Assembly: GCA_963819855.1 (NCBI GenBank)
Contig: CAWFYC010000014.1
Span: 186,001-250,000, forward strand
DNA: 64,000 bases
From: JAMXLO01 sp963819855
GTDB lineage: Bacteria > Pseudomonadota > Alphaproteobacteria > Acetobacterales > Acetobacteraceae
Reading direction: 5' to 3'
Shown here: piece after piece, positions 33,160 through 41,953 of the stretch
Position numbering within the stretch: the stretch's first letter is position 1
Layout: each line of letters starts with the position of its first letter
The notes under the pieces: model-generated
Seen by the model: the letters and a program-made list of their open reading frames with translations, nothing else
Database searches by the model: none
What the model was told of the DNA's origin: nothing
Translations under genes and position numbers: made by a program

Positions 33160-34431
33160 ATGAGCGGCAAGCTGATGATGCTGTGGTGCGCTTTGCTGGT
33201 GGGGCTGGCGACAACCGCGGCCCGTGCCGATGAGCTGGTCTTCCTGTCCACCCAGCTTCGCCCGCTGGAAGAGGCGCAGAAGGCGCGCACGCAGATCCTC
33301 AAGGGCGCGCCGATGCCGGTCAGCTACCTGCCGGAGGAGCCGCCGCAGTTGCCGATCCATCTGCAGGCGGATGCGCAGGGCGCCAAGACGATCAGCCTGG
33401 TCGGTGCCTTGCACGGTGAACTCGCGCCGTTGGCCGCGTTGTTCCAACCGCTCGATCAGCAGGCCGGCCTGCTCGCGCAGCGCGGCGTTCCCGAACAGAT
33501 TGCCCGGCTCGCGCATCTCGGCACCGATCATCTGATGTACATGCCGTGGATGCAGGCCACCTACATCATGGCGGCGAACAAGAAGGCACTGCCGTACCTG
33601 CCGCAGGGCGCGACGCTGGAAACACTGACCTACGCGCAGCTCGCGCAGTGGGCGGAGAACGCCGAGAAGGCCACCGGCCAGCGCGTCCTCGGTTTTCCTG
33701 CCGGCCCCACCGGACTTATGGCGCGGTTCTTCCAAGGCTACCTGTTGCCGTCCTACACGCGCGGCGTCGTGGTGTCTTACCGGTCACCAGAAGCCGTAAC
33801 GATGTGGGAGGCGTTCAAGGCGCTTTGGAAGCACGTGAACCCCAACTCGACCAACTATAATTTCATGCAGGAACCGCTGCTGTCCGGTGACGTACTGATC
33901 GCCTGGGACCACGTGGCGCGCCTGCAGAACGCATTCCGCAACAAGCCCGACGACTTCGTCGCCTTCCCTGCGCCTGCGGGCCCGAAGGGGCGCGGCTTCA
34001 TGCCGGTGCTGGTCGGTGTCGCGGTGCCTAAGAGCGCGCCGGATGCAGCAGGCGCGAGCAAGCTGATCGACTACCTGCTGCAACCGGAGACGCAGATCGC
34101 CACGCTGCGCGCCAGCTTCTTCTTTCCTGTCGTCAAGGTTGCGCTGCCGACCGACCTGGATGTCGGGCTGAAACTTGAGGCGCAGGCTGTGCAACAGCAG
34201 CAGACCGCACCCGACGCGCTGCCGACGCTGTTGCCGGTCGGACTCGGTTCGCATGGCGGCGAGTTCGACAAGATCTTCGTCGATACATTCCAGCGCATCG
34301 TGCTGCGCGACCAGCCTGTGCAGGATGTTCTTGCCCACGAGGCCGAAGACATGCAGCGCGTGCTGAATGCGGCGCAGGCACCGTGCTGGTCGCCCGATCC
34401 GCCGAGCCAGGGCGCCTGTCAGGTGAAGTGA
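33160..34431 (+). CDS. ABC sugar transporter, extracellular solute-binding protein (family 1 type)
   Basis: A 423-aa exported protein (leader MSGKLMMLWCALLVGLATTAARA) with a large type II binding fold: VFLSTQLRPLEEAQKARTQIL, DHLMYMPWMQATYIMAANKKALPYLP, WDHVARLQNAF, FVAFPAPAGPKGRGFMPVLVGVAVPK. It is the first gene of a five-gene operon with two permeases, an ATPase and a glycoside hydrolase. GGGAGGG stands just before ATG 33160. The ligand is inferred from the hydrolase at the operon end. Confidence 0.87.
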   Translation: MSGKLMMLWCALLVGLATTAARADELVFLSTQLRPLEEAQKARTQILKGAPMPVSYLPEEPPQLPIHLQADAQGAKTISLVGALHGELAPLAALFQPLDQQAGLLAQRGVPEQIARLAHLGTDHLMYMPWMQATYIMAANKKALPYLPQGATLETLTYAQLAQWAENAEKATGQRVLGFPAGPTGLMARFFQGYLLPSYTRGVVVSYRSPEAVTMWEAFKALWKHVNPNSTNYNFMQEPLLSGDVLIAWDHVARLQNAFRNKPDDFVAFPAPAGPKGRGFMPVLVGVAVPKSAPDAAGASKLIDYLLQPETQIATLRASFFFPVVKVALPTDLDVGLKLEAQAVQQQQTAPDALPTLLPVGLGSHGGEFDKIFVDTFQRIVLRDQPVQDVLAHEAEDMQRVLNAAQAPCWSPDPPSQGACQVK

Positions 34432-34448
34432 TGCGCGCCCTTTTTACC

Positions 34449-34536
34449 GTCATGGCCGGGCTTGGCCCGGCCATCCACGTCTTTGCTGCATACCGGCCAG
34501 AAAGACGTGGATGGCGAGCACAGGGTCGGCCATGAC
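34449..34536. repeat. Intergenic palindromic repeat
   Basis: Outer arms GTCATGGCC (34449-34457) and GGCCATGAC (34528-34536); inner arms CCATCCACGTCTTT (34471-34484) and AAAGACGTGGATGG (34501-34514); plus a nested palindrome GGCCGGGC...GCCCGGCC. It resembles a dispersed alphaproteobacterial repeat. Located between the binding-protein and first permease genes, it could form an mRNA hairpin that protects the upstream message and raises binding-protein yield. Confidence 0.8.
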
Positions 34537-34547
34537 GGGGTGGCCCG

Positions 34548-35396
34548 ATGCAGCCTAGCGCGCTCCGCCCTTATCTGCTGATCGCCCCGTCGCTGGTATT
34601 CCTGCTGCTGCTGTTCGTCGTGCCGCTGGTGCAGACCGTGGCGCTCGCCTTCGACACGCCATCCGGACCCGGTCTCGGCAGCTTCGCACGGATGGTTGGC
34701 GACCTCGACTTCGCCGCTGCGCTGCGCAACACCTTTGCCCTCGTGCTGTGCGTGGTGCCGTTGCAGCTCGCCGCGGCGCTGGGCATGTCGATGATGTTGC
34801 GCCATCTGCGCGGGGGACGCGACATCGTGCTGTGGATCTGGACCATCCCACTCGGCATTTCCGATCTCGCCGCCGGCCTGGTGTGGCTGGCGATCCTCAC
34901 CGACAAGGGCTACCTGAACACCGTGCTGTTCGAACTCGGCGCGATCCCGGCACCGCAGAGCTGGCTCACCTACGAAACCCCGGGCGTGCTGTTTCTCGGC
35001 ATCCTGATCGCCGAGTTCTGGCGCGCCACCGCCATCGTGTTCGTGGTCATCGTTGCCGGCGTGCAGTTGATCCCGCAGGAATACGAGGAGGCGGCCAGCG
35101 TGTTCGGTGCGACGGCATGGCAGCGGTTCCGCCGGGTCACGCTGCCGCTGCTGCGTCCTACCATCCAGACCGCATTGATCCTTCGCGCGGTGCTGGCATT
35201 CGAGGCGTTCGCGGTGGTGCTGGCGATCGGTGGCCGCAACTTCCCAGTACTGGTGAGCCAGGCCTTCGCCTGGCAGTACCAGAACCAGGACTACAGCGTC
35301 GCGGCGTGCTACGCCGTGCTGGTCACGCTGGTCTCGCTGGTCGCGACGCTGGTTGTCCTGCTGGCGCTGCGGCCGCGCGCGGGCGAAACCGTATGA
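34548..35396 (+). CDS. ABC sugar transporter, permease 1 (MalF/UgpA type)
   Basis: A 282-aa inner-membrane protein with six hydrophobic segments and the ATPase-contacting EAA loop EYEEAASVFGATAWQRFRRVTLPLLRP. It forms the membrane channel together with permease 2. The stop overlaps the next start by 4 bp (ATGA). It is separated from the binding-protein gene by the palindromic repeat. Confidence 0.9.
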   Translation: MQPSALRPYLLIAPSLVFLLLLFVVPLVQTVALAFDTPSGPGLGSFARMVGDLDFAAALRNTFALVLCVVPLQLAAALGMSMMLRHLRGGRDIVLWIWTIPLGISDLAAGLVWLAILTDKGYLNTVLFELGAIPAPQSWLTYETPGVLFLGILIAEFWRATAIVFVVIVAGVQLIPQEYEEAASVFGATAWQRFRRVTLPLLRPTIQTALILRAVLAFEAFAVVLAIGGRNFPVLVSQAFAWQYQNQDYSVAACYAVLVTLVSLVATLVVLLALRPRAGETV

Positions 35397-36199
35397 CGCG
35401 CCTTCGCCGCGCGCTGTTCGTCGCCGGCATCCTGCTGGTCTGCGCCTGGACGCTGGTGCCGATCTACCTGGTGGCGCTGGGCGGGATCGGCGGCGCGGCG
35501 ACGGTGTATGCCTGGCCCAAGCCGTTCTGGCCGGCAACGCTGTCGCTGAGCAACTTCCAGGCGTTTCTCGAAATCGAGGGCATCTGGCCGGCCATGCTGC
35601 GCAGCATCGAGGTCGCTGTGCTCTGCATGCTGTTCTCGCTGCTGCTCGGCGCGCCCGCCGGCTATGCGCTGGCGCGCTTCGCGTTTCGCGGCGCCACTAT
35701 CTACCGGCTGACGATCCTGATGACGCGCGCCTTTCCGGTCGGCATCCTGGCACTCCCGCTGGCGGTCGGCTTCGTGCGGCTCGGCATCTACGATACCGCA
35801 TTCGGCGTCGCCCTGATGCACACCGCGCTCGCCTTGCCGTTCGCCGTGCTGGTAACCGCCAGCCTGTTCCTCGGCATTCCGCGCGAGCTCGAGGAAGCCG
35901 CCTGGGTGTTCGGCTGCTCGGGATTTGGCGCGTTCCGGCGCGTCGTGCTGCCGCTGGCGATCCCGGGCATTGCCGCCACCGCCATCTTCGCCTTCGTCAT
36001 CTCCTGGAACGAGGTGTTCGCTGCCTCGGTGCTGACGGTGCGGCACAAGACCTTGACCGCCTATCTGCTGACCCTGCTCTCAGAAGCGCCGCTGCAGTCA
36101 CAGCTCGCCGGCGGACTGCTGCTGATCCTGCCGTCGGTGTTGTTCATCTTCCTGGTGCGCCGCTACCTGTTCGCGATGTGGGGAGTTGCCAGCCGATGA
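35393..36199 (+). CDS. ABC sugar transporter, permease 2 (MalG/UgpE type)
   Basis: A 268-aa membrane protein with six hydrophobic segments and the EAA loop ELEEAAWVFGCSGFGAFRRVVLPLAIPG. The segment FVISWNEVFAASVLT is characteristic of MalG-type subunits. ATG 35393 lies within the ATGA overlap with permease 1. The ATPase gene follows 13 bp downstream. Confidence 0.9.
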   Translation: MTRLRRALFVAGILLVCAWTLVPIYLVALGGIGGAATVYAWPKPFWPATLSLSNFQAFLEIEGIWPAMLRSIEVAVLCMLFSLLLGAPAGYALARFAFRGATIYRLTILMTRAFPVGILALPLAVGFVRLGIYDTAFGVALMHTALALPFAVLVTASLFLGIPRELEEAAWVFGCSGFGAFRRVVLPLAIPGIAATAIFAFVISWNEVFAASVLTVRHKTLTAYLLTLLSEAPLQSQLAGGLLLILPSVLFIFLVRRYLFAMWGVASR

Positions 36200-36212
36200 G
36201 CGGGACCGACTG

Positions 36213-37264
36213 ATGGCGGACATCCGCATCGCGGCGGTCAGCAAGTCGTTCGGCACGCTGGCGGCGTTGCGCGAGGTGTCGCTCGACGTGCGCGACGGCG
36301 AGTTCGTCGCGCTGCTCGGCCCTTCCGGATGCGGCAAGACCACACTGCTGCGCATCGTGGCGGGACTGGAGACGCGGAGCAGCGGCCGCGTGCTGATCGG
36401 CGGCCGCGACGTCTCCGACCTGCCGCCGCGGCTGCGCGGCCTGGCGATGGTGTTCCAGAACTACGCGGTGTTCCCGCACCTTCGCGTGCGCGACAACATC
36501 GCGTTCGGCCTGACGATGACCGGCGCGGCGAGCCAGCGCATCGAGCAGCAGGTGGCGCGCGCGGCGGCACTGATGCATATCGAGACGCTGCTAGAACGTT
36601 ATCCGGCGCAGCTCTCCGGCGGGCAGCGCCAGCGTGTCGCGGTCGCACGCGCGCTGGCGGTCGAGCCGGCGGTACTGCTGATGGACGAGCCGCTGTCCAA
36701 TCTCGATGCGCTGCTGCGGTTGGAAATGCGCGCGGAGCTGAAAGCGGTGCTCGCCGAGGCGCGCACTACGACACTGTACGTCACGCACGATCAGACGGAA
36801 GCGATGGGACTGGCCGACCGGATCGCCGTCATGCAGGAGGGACGCATCGTGCAGATGGCTCCGCCGCTCGAGGTGTATCGTCATCCCAGCTCGATGTTCG
36901 TCGGCGGCTTCATCGGCAACCCGCCGATGAATTTCCTGCGGCTTCCCGTGCAGGACGGCGTGGTGCGGCTGGGAACGCTGACGTTGAACGCGCCGCGCGG
37001 CGCGGCAGCTCCGTCATGCTGGGCATCCGCCCCGAAGACCTGGAGCTGACCGAAGGTGGCGATGGATTTGCCTTCCGCGTTCAGGTGCCGGAACCGCTCG
37101 GCTCGCACGTGCTGCTGACCGGTCAGGCCGACGGGCAGAGCCTGCGCGTCGCGATCCCGCCCGACCGCAGCATCGGCGCCGGTCAGACGGTCACATTGCG
37201 GCCAAATCCCGAGCGTATCGGTTGGATGGATCCGGTGACCGGCCTCGCCCTGGAAGGCAAATGA
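36213..37264 (+). CDS. ABC sugar transporter ATPase (MalK/UgpC type), frameshifted in the C-terminal domain
   Basis: The ATPase domain is complete: Walker A GPSGCGKTT, Q-loop VFQNYAVFPH, signature QLSGGQRQR, Walker B VLLMDEPLSNLD and switch His VTHDQTEA. The frame from ATG 36213 stops at 37049 after an aberrant tail (278 aa). The expected TOBE continuation, GSSVMLGIRPEDLEL...VTGLALEGK, lies in another frame to 37264. A tandem GCGGC duplication at about 36998-37006 explains the shift; removing one copy restores PRGSSVMLGIRPED. The truncated ATPase may still work but would lack the regulatory/transporter-docking C-terminus. Confidence 0.82.
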
Positions 37265-38520
37265 TGGACCAACTGGTCGAACAGGCGCGAGCGATCCTGC
37301 GGCACAACGACCGCGGCGGCTACACAGTGCCGACTAACCGGCTGTATCCGTTCCAGTGGAACTGGGATTCGGCCTTCGTCGCGATGGGCTGGGCGACATT
37401 CGACGAGGCGCGCGGCTTCGCCGAGGTGGACCGGCTGCTCGAGGGCCAGTGGGACGACGGGATGGTGCCGCAGATCGTGTTCCACGCGCCGTCCGACGAC
37501 TATTTCCCAGGGCCCTTGGTATGGGGCGTTGCACATACACCGCCGACCTCCGGCATCACCCAGCCGCCGGTCCTGGCAACCGCGGTCCGCAGAATGCTGG
37601 ATGCGTCGCGCGACCGTGCGGCGGCGGAGGCCCGCGTGGCGGCGATCTATCCGCGACTGCACGCGTCGCATCGTTGGTGGCAGCGAGCGCGCGACCCGGC
37701 GCTGAGCGGCCTCGTCACGGTGCTGCATCCCTGGGAGACAGGGATGGACAACAGCCCCGCCTGGGATGCCGCGCTGGCGCGCGTTCCCACCGACACCGTC
37801 ACGCCCGTGCAGCGGCGCGACACGGGGCACGTCGATGCATCCATGCGCCCGCGCGCCGCGGAGTATCAGCGCTTCATCCATCTCGTCGATCTGTTCCGCG
37901 GCGTCGGCTGGCGGCCCGATAGGATGCTGGCGGTGTCGCCGTTCCGCGTTGCCGACATCGCCATCAACGCCATTCTGTTGCGCGCCGAGCGCGATCTTCT
38001 GGCGCTGGCGCAGCGGTTCGCACCGGCCGGCGAGGCGACGGAGATCGGCGACCGTGTCGCCCGGATGGAGATAGCGATTGCGCGGCTATGGAGTGCACGC
38101 CACGGCCTGTTCCTGTCGATCGATCAGACCAGCGGCGCGGCGATCGAGGTCGCCACGTCCGGCGGCCTGTTGCCGCTTTACGCCGGCGCAGCCAACGCGA
38201 CACAGGCGCAAACAATGGCGGCGACACTGCAACGCTGGGCCGGGCAGGTGCGCCACCTCGTGCCGTCCACCGCGCCCGACGAAGCGCGCTTCGATGCGCT
38301 GCGCTACTGGCGCGGCCCGGTCTGGGCGGTGGTCAACTGGATGATCGCCGACGGCCTGGCGGCGGCGGGCGAAGCCGCTTTGGCTGACACGCTGCGCACA
38401 GCCACGCACGGTCTCATCGCCGCCGCGGGCTTCAGCGAATATTTCGATCCGCGCGACGGACGCGGCATCGGCGGGGCGGACTTTTCCTGGACGGCTGCGA
38501 TCTACCTGCTGCTGAGCTGA
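37261..38520 (+). CDS. MGH1/GH63-type glycoside hydrolase (glucosylglycerate/mannosylglycerate hydrolase-like)
   Basis: A 419-aa cytosolic (alpha/alpha)6-barrel hydrolase without signal peptide. Family signatures are RLYPFQWNWDSAFVAMGWA, GMVPQIVFH, TGMDNSPAWDAAL, and the C-terminal YWRGPVWAVVNWMIADGL and GGADFSWTAA. Related enzymes hydrolyse glucosylglycerate or mannosylglycerate taken up from outside. Placed at the end of a sugar ABC operon, with its ATG overlapping the stop of the original ATPase frame (ATGATG), it probably degrades the imported glycoside. Exact substrate unproven. Confidence 0.82.
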   Translation: MMDQLVEQARAILRHNDRGGYTVPTNRLYPFQWNWDSAFVAMGWATFDEARGFAEVDRLLEGQWDDGMVPQIVFHAPSDDYFPGPLVWGVAHTPPTSGITQPPVLATAVRRMLDASRDRAAAEARVAAIYPRLHASHRWWQRARDPALSGLVTVLHPWETGMDNSPAWDAALARVPTDTVTPVQRRDTGHVDASMRPRAAEYQRFIHLVDLFRGVGWRPDRMLAVSPFRVADIAINAILLRAERDLLALAQRFAPAGEATEIGDRVARMEIAIARLWSARHGLFLSIDQTSGAAIEVATSGGLLPLYAGAANATQAQTMAATLQRWAGQVRHLVPSTAPDEARFDALRYWRGPVWAVVNWMIADGLAAAGEAALADTLRTATHGLIAAAGFSEYFDPRDGRGIGGADFSWTAAIYLLLS

Positions 38521-38561
38521 CGCCGTTGCGACACGGCCGCAGCACGCATGCCATCAACGGC

Positions 38562-40070
38562 ATGTTCGCCCTGCTGTGCATGGTCCTGCTGGCGCCGCTC
38601 GCGCTGGTCGACGTGCCGCCGCTGCTCGACTATCCCAACCATCTGGCGCGCGCCGTAGTGCTGGCTGCGGGCGCGTCCGATCCGTTCCTGTCGCAGATGT
38701 ACGCCACGCATTGGACGATCATTCCCAATCTCGGCACGGACCTGGTGCTGCCGTCCCTGTTGCACGTCCTGCCTGTGCATCTGGCAGGCCGCATCGTGGT
38801 GGGGATCACCATACTGCTGCCAGTTATTGGCACGATCGCATATAGTCGCGCCGTATTCGGCGGTCGCTCCCCGTGGCCGCTGGCATCCTGCCTGGTCGCC
38901 TACAACGCGACGTTGCTGCTCGGCTTCCTGAATTTCGTCGCCGCGATTGGCATCGCACTGCTGCTCGCCGCCGGCTGGATCGCATGGCGGGAGCGTCATC
39001 CTGCCCGCACAGTGGCGCTCGCCACCATCGGCACCGTCGTGCTGTTCTTCTGCCATCTGATGGGTCTGCTGTTCTGCTTTGTGTTGATCGGTGGTTACGA
39101 ATTAGAACAGATATGGCTCCGCCGCGCGCATCGGCCGGACATTTTCGCGAGGTTTGCCGCGCTCATGCCTTTGCTGGTCGCCTCGTTCGGCCTCTATTTC
39201 ATCTCGCCGCTCGCGCCACTGGCTGACGAAACCGAATTCTCTTCCGTCACCGACAAGGCCAGGCAACTGGTCCTGCCATTTGCCAATTACATCCTGCCGC
39301 TCGACGTCGCGACGGCGTGCGCGGTCGGCACATTCCTCATCGTCTGTCTCGCGACCCATCGCTGCCGTGTTTCGCCAAGCAGCGGCCTGGCGCTGTTGCT
39401 GACGGCCGTGCTCTTCGTGGCCGCTCCCTGGGCATTCAAGGGGACGTATTTTCTCGACTCACGCTTCGTGATCATGCTGGGCTATCTGCTGTTCGGCGGG
39501 ACGTTGCCGACCGGGCTGCCGCGCACCGCCGCGCTCTCGGCGGTTATCGGATTCGCAATGCTGTTCGGCATCCGCATGGCCGTCGTCGCGTATGCGTGGC
39601 ACGGACACCGGCTTGACGTCGCGGACCTCCGCGCCGTCATCGCGCCAGTGGAACCAGGTGCGCGCGTACTCGTCGTCTCTGTGTCGCCCGAGGAAGCGCC
39701 GCAATACTGGGACGATGCCCCGCTCAGCCGGAAGCTGTCCATCGGGCTCAGGCTGGATCACCATCTGCCCGCCCTGCTGTTGATCGAACACCGGGCGTAC
39801 TGGCCGTTCCTGTTCGACAACCCCTCGCAGCAGCCGGTGGTGACGCTGCCGCCGTACCGCACACTGGCCGAACGCGCCGATGCAATCGAAAATCGCCGTA
39901 CGCTCGCGGCGCCGGACAGGACCGATGTCTGCGGCTACGATTATATGTTGCTGCTCGACGCCGGTGGCGAGCCCGACCTGGCGCACTTCGCCGGGGACTG
40001 GCTGGTGCTCGTCACGCGGTCCGACATCGCCGCGCTGTTCCGCGTCAGGCCCGCTGCCTGCGTATCGTAG
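38562..40070 (+). CDS. Polytopic membrane protein, unknown function (GT-C glycosyltransferase-like)
   Basis: About 502 aa with some 10-11 hydrophobic helices in the first 370 residues and a soluble C-terminal part. A short first loop, DVPPLLDYPNHLARA, contains acidic residues where GT-C enzymes keep catalytic Asp, but similarity is too weak to name a function. ATG 38562 is chosen; a TTG at 38526, 5 bp after the hydrolase stop, is also possible, in which case it would belong to the sugar operon. Confidence 0.65.
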   Translation: MFALLCMVLLAPLALVDVPPLLDYPNHLARAVVLAAGASDPFLSQMYATHWTIIPNLGTDLVLPSLLHVLPVHLAGRIVVGITILLPVIGTIAYSRAVFGGRSPWPLASCLVAYNATLLLGFLNFVAAIGIALLLAAGWIAWRERHPARTVALATIGTVVLFFCHLMGLLFCFVLIGGYELEQIWLRRAHRPDIFARFAALMPLLVASFGLYFISPLAPLADETEFSSVTDKARQLVLPFANYILPLDVATACAVGTFLIVCLATHRCRVSPSSGLALLLTAVLFVAAPWAFKGTYFLDSRFVIMLGYLLFGGTLPTGLPRTAALSAVIGFAMLFGIRMAVVAYAWHGHRLDVADLRAVIAPVEPGARVLVVSVSPEEAPQYWDDAPLSRKLSIGLRLDHHLPALLLIEHRAYWPFLFDNPSQQPVVTLPPYRTLAERADAIENRRTLAAPDRTDVCGYDYMLLLDAGGEPDLAHFAGDWLVLVTRSDIAALFRVRPAACVS

Positions 40071-40166
40071 CAGCGGCCCGGAAGTCGGAATTCGCTCCGC
40101 GCGCGACAGTGCAGACCGCCGCGGCTCGCCGCCGACGCGCTGCGTCAGACCGTGACGGTCAGCCGG

Positions 40167-40454
40167 TCATGAGTCCGGATGTTCGGTGGTGGGATCGATC
40201 ATCTTGCGCACCTCGGTGATCTTGGTCGCCGGGAAACCGCTCACCTCGGCGTGCTTGCGGATGATGTCCTCGTCTTTCGCCAGATAGACGCAGAATGTCT
40301 TGTCGGCGGCGACATAGCTCTCCACCCACTGGATATCGGGGCCGAGCTGGGTCAGCACGGAATTCGACTTCGCCGCGGCGCCACGAAGTTGCTCGCGCTC
40401 GAGCGATCCGACCGCCGGGATATCACGTTCGATGATGTACTTGCGCAGGGCCAT
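40167..40454 (-). CDS. DUF4242 small protein (nickel-binding ferredoxin-like family)
   Basis: A 95-aa protein starting MALRKYIIERDIPAVGSL, the typical DUF4242 opening, followed by the VESYVAADKTFCVYLAKDEDIIRKHAEVSGFP core. The family has a ferredoxin-like fold and includes nickel-binding proteins from actinomycetes; function is otherwise unknown. It lies 78 bp downstream of the DadA-like gene on the same strand. Confidence 0.83.
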   Translation of the reverse strand: MALRKYIIERDIPAVGSLEREQLRGAAAKSNSVLTQLGPDIQWVESYVAADKTFCVYLAKDEDIIRKHAEVSGFPATKITEVRKMIDPTTEHPDS

Positions 40455-40532
40455 GGCTTCCTCCGGTTCTGGTTGCGGTAGACGTGACGTTGGCACGGCA
40501 TGAGGCCGACGCCCAACTGGTCAGGCTTGTCC

Positions 40533-41861
40533 TTACGCCAGCGGCGACGGTTGTGGACGCGACCCGTCGGTGAACCGGCTGTAGCGGAACGGCGCCGGAT
40601 CGACCACCGGCGTCTCGCCCATGACCAGCTCCGCCATCAGCCGTCCCGCGCCAGGGCCGATGCCGAAGCCATGACCGGTGAACCCGGTTGCGATGAAGAA
40701 CCCTGGCATCGTGTCGACCGCAGAAATCACCGGCACCGCATCGGGCGTCACGTCGATCACGCCGCCCCAGCTCTCCGCCACCTTCATGTAGCGGAACGCC
40801 GGGAAGGCAGCGGTGAGGGATTCTCTCGCCTGGTCAAGGATCGGCTGATACGGCTCGGGATCCAGCGTGCGCACGCGCTCGAACGGCGAGGCCGCGTCGA
40901 GCGCCCAGCGGCGCGGCACCTGCCATTCCTCCAGGAACTTGCCGCCGATGCGCAGCCGCATGCTGCTCCACTGCATCCGCAGTGCCGGCAGGAAGTCGGC
41001 GAAGAACCGGAACGTATCCGGCACGATATCCACCACGTTGCCGCTCCAGCTCGCCACGTTGTAGCCGCCGTCGAGCCGCTTGCGCAGGCCGAAGCCGAAA
41101 CCGCTGCACGAGGTTTCCGGCCCGCCATCAAATTTTTCAGTGCGCATTACCGACGACATCACCTTGAGCTGCGGCAGCCGCAGATCGAGGTTGCCGCAGA
41201 ACAGGCGCGACCACACGCCTCCGGCAAGCACGACGCTGCCGCAGGCAATGTTGCCCTTCTCGGTCACCACGCCAGCGATGCGCCCTGCCTGCGTCTCGAT
41301 ACCGCGCACCGCGCATTGCTGTAGCACCACGGCGCCGTGTCGCTGTGCCGCCGCGGCAATCGCAGGCGCCGCCTTTTGCGGCTCGCCTCGCCCGTCACTC
41401 GGCGTATAGAGACCGCCCAGCCAGTCGCCCGTCAGACCCGGCAGCATCGCGCCGGCCTCGTCGCGCGACAGCATACGCGTGTCGAGCTGATACGGCCGAG
41501 CCTCCTCGAGCCATGCCTCGCGCTTCGCCATGTCGGCCGGCGTCTTGCACAGATAGACGATGCCGCATTGGCGGAAACCGGTCTCCGCCTCGGTGAGTGC
41601 ATTCAGCTCCGGCCACAGCCGCAGGGCCTCGATCGCCAGTGGAATCTCGCGCGGGTCGCGCCCCATCTTGCGGCACCAGCCCCAGTTGCGGCTGGATTGC
41701 TCGCCGGCGATGTGGCCCTTCTCGCACAGCACGACGGGCACACCCTTGCGGGCGAGAAAGAACGCGGTGCTGGTTCCGATGATGCCGCCACCGATCACCA
41801 CGACTCCGGTGCGGGCCGGGACTTCGGTGTCGGAAGCGACGGGGTCGACGCGCGGCGCCAT
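40533..41861 (-). CDS. FAD-dependent oxidoreductase, D-amino-acid dehydrogenase (DadA)-like
   Basis: A 442-aa amine/amino-acid oxidoreductase of the DAO superfamily. FAD motif GVVVIGGGIIGTSTAFFLARKG, then EQSSRNWGWCRKMGRD, a segment seen in DadA-like proteins, and a C-terminal FAD loop, GFTGHGFGIGPGAGRLMAELV. It probably oxidises a D- or N-methyl amino acid; substrate not identifiable. It is divergent from the patatin gene. Confidence 0.85.
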   Translation of the reverse strand: MAPRVDPVASDTEVPARTGVVVIGGGIIGTSTAFFLARKGVPVVLCEKGHIAGEQSSRNWGWCRKMGRDPREIPLAIEALRLWPELNALTEAETGFRQCGIVYLCKTPADMAKREAWLEEARPYQLDTRMLSRDEAGAMLPGLTGDWLGGLYTPSDGRGEPQKAAPAIAAAAQRHGAVVLQQCAVRGIETQAGRIAGVVTEKGNIACGSVVLAGGVWSRLFCGNLDLRLPQLKVMSSVMRTEKFDGGPETSCSGFGFGLRKRLDGGYNVASWSGNVVDIVPDTFRFFADFLPALRMQWSSMRLRIGGKFLEEWQVPRRWALDAASPFERVRTLDPEPYQPILDQARESLTAAFPAFRYMKVAESWGGVIDVTPDAVPVISAVDTMPGFFIATGFTGHGFGIGPGAGRLMAELVMGETPVVDPAPFRYSRFTDGSRPQPSPLA

Positions 41862-41953
41862 GCGGTGTCTCCGTGTTGGGCCGGCGCCCTCTTGTAGCGC
41901 TGGCGTGACGATCCTGGCAGTCTGGCCAGCGTCATCATCCGGGAAATGGACCG

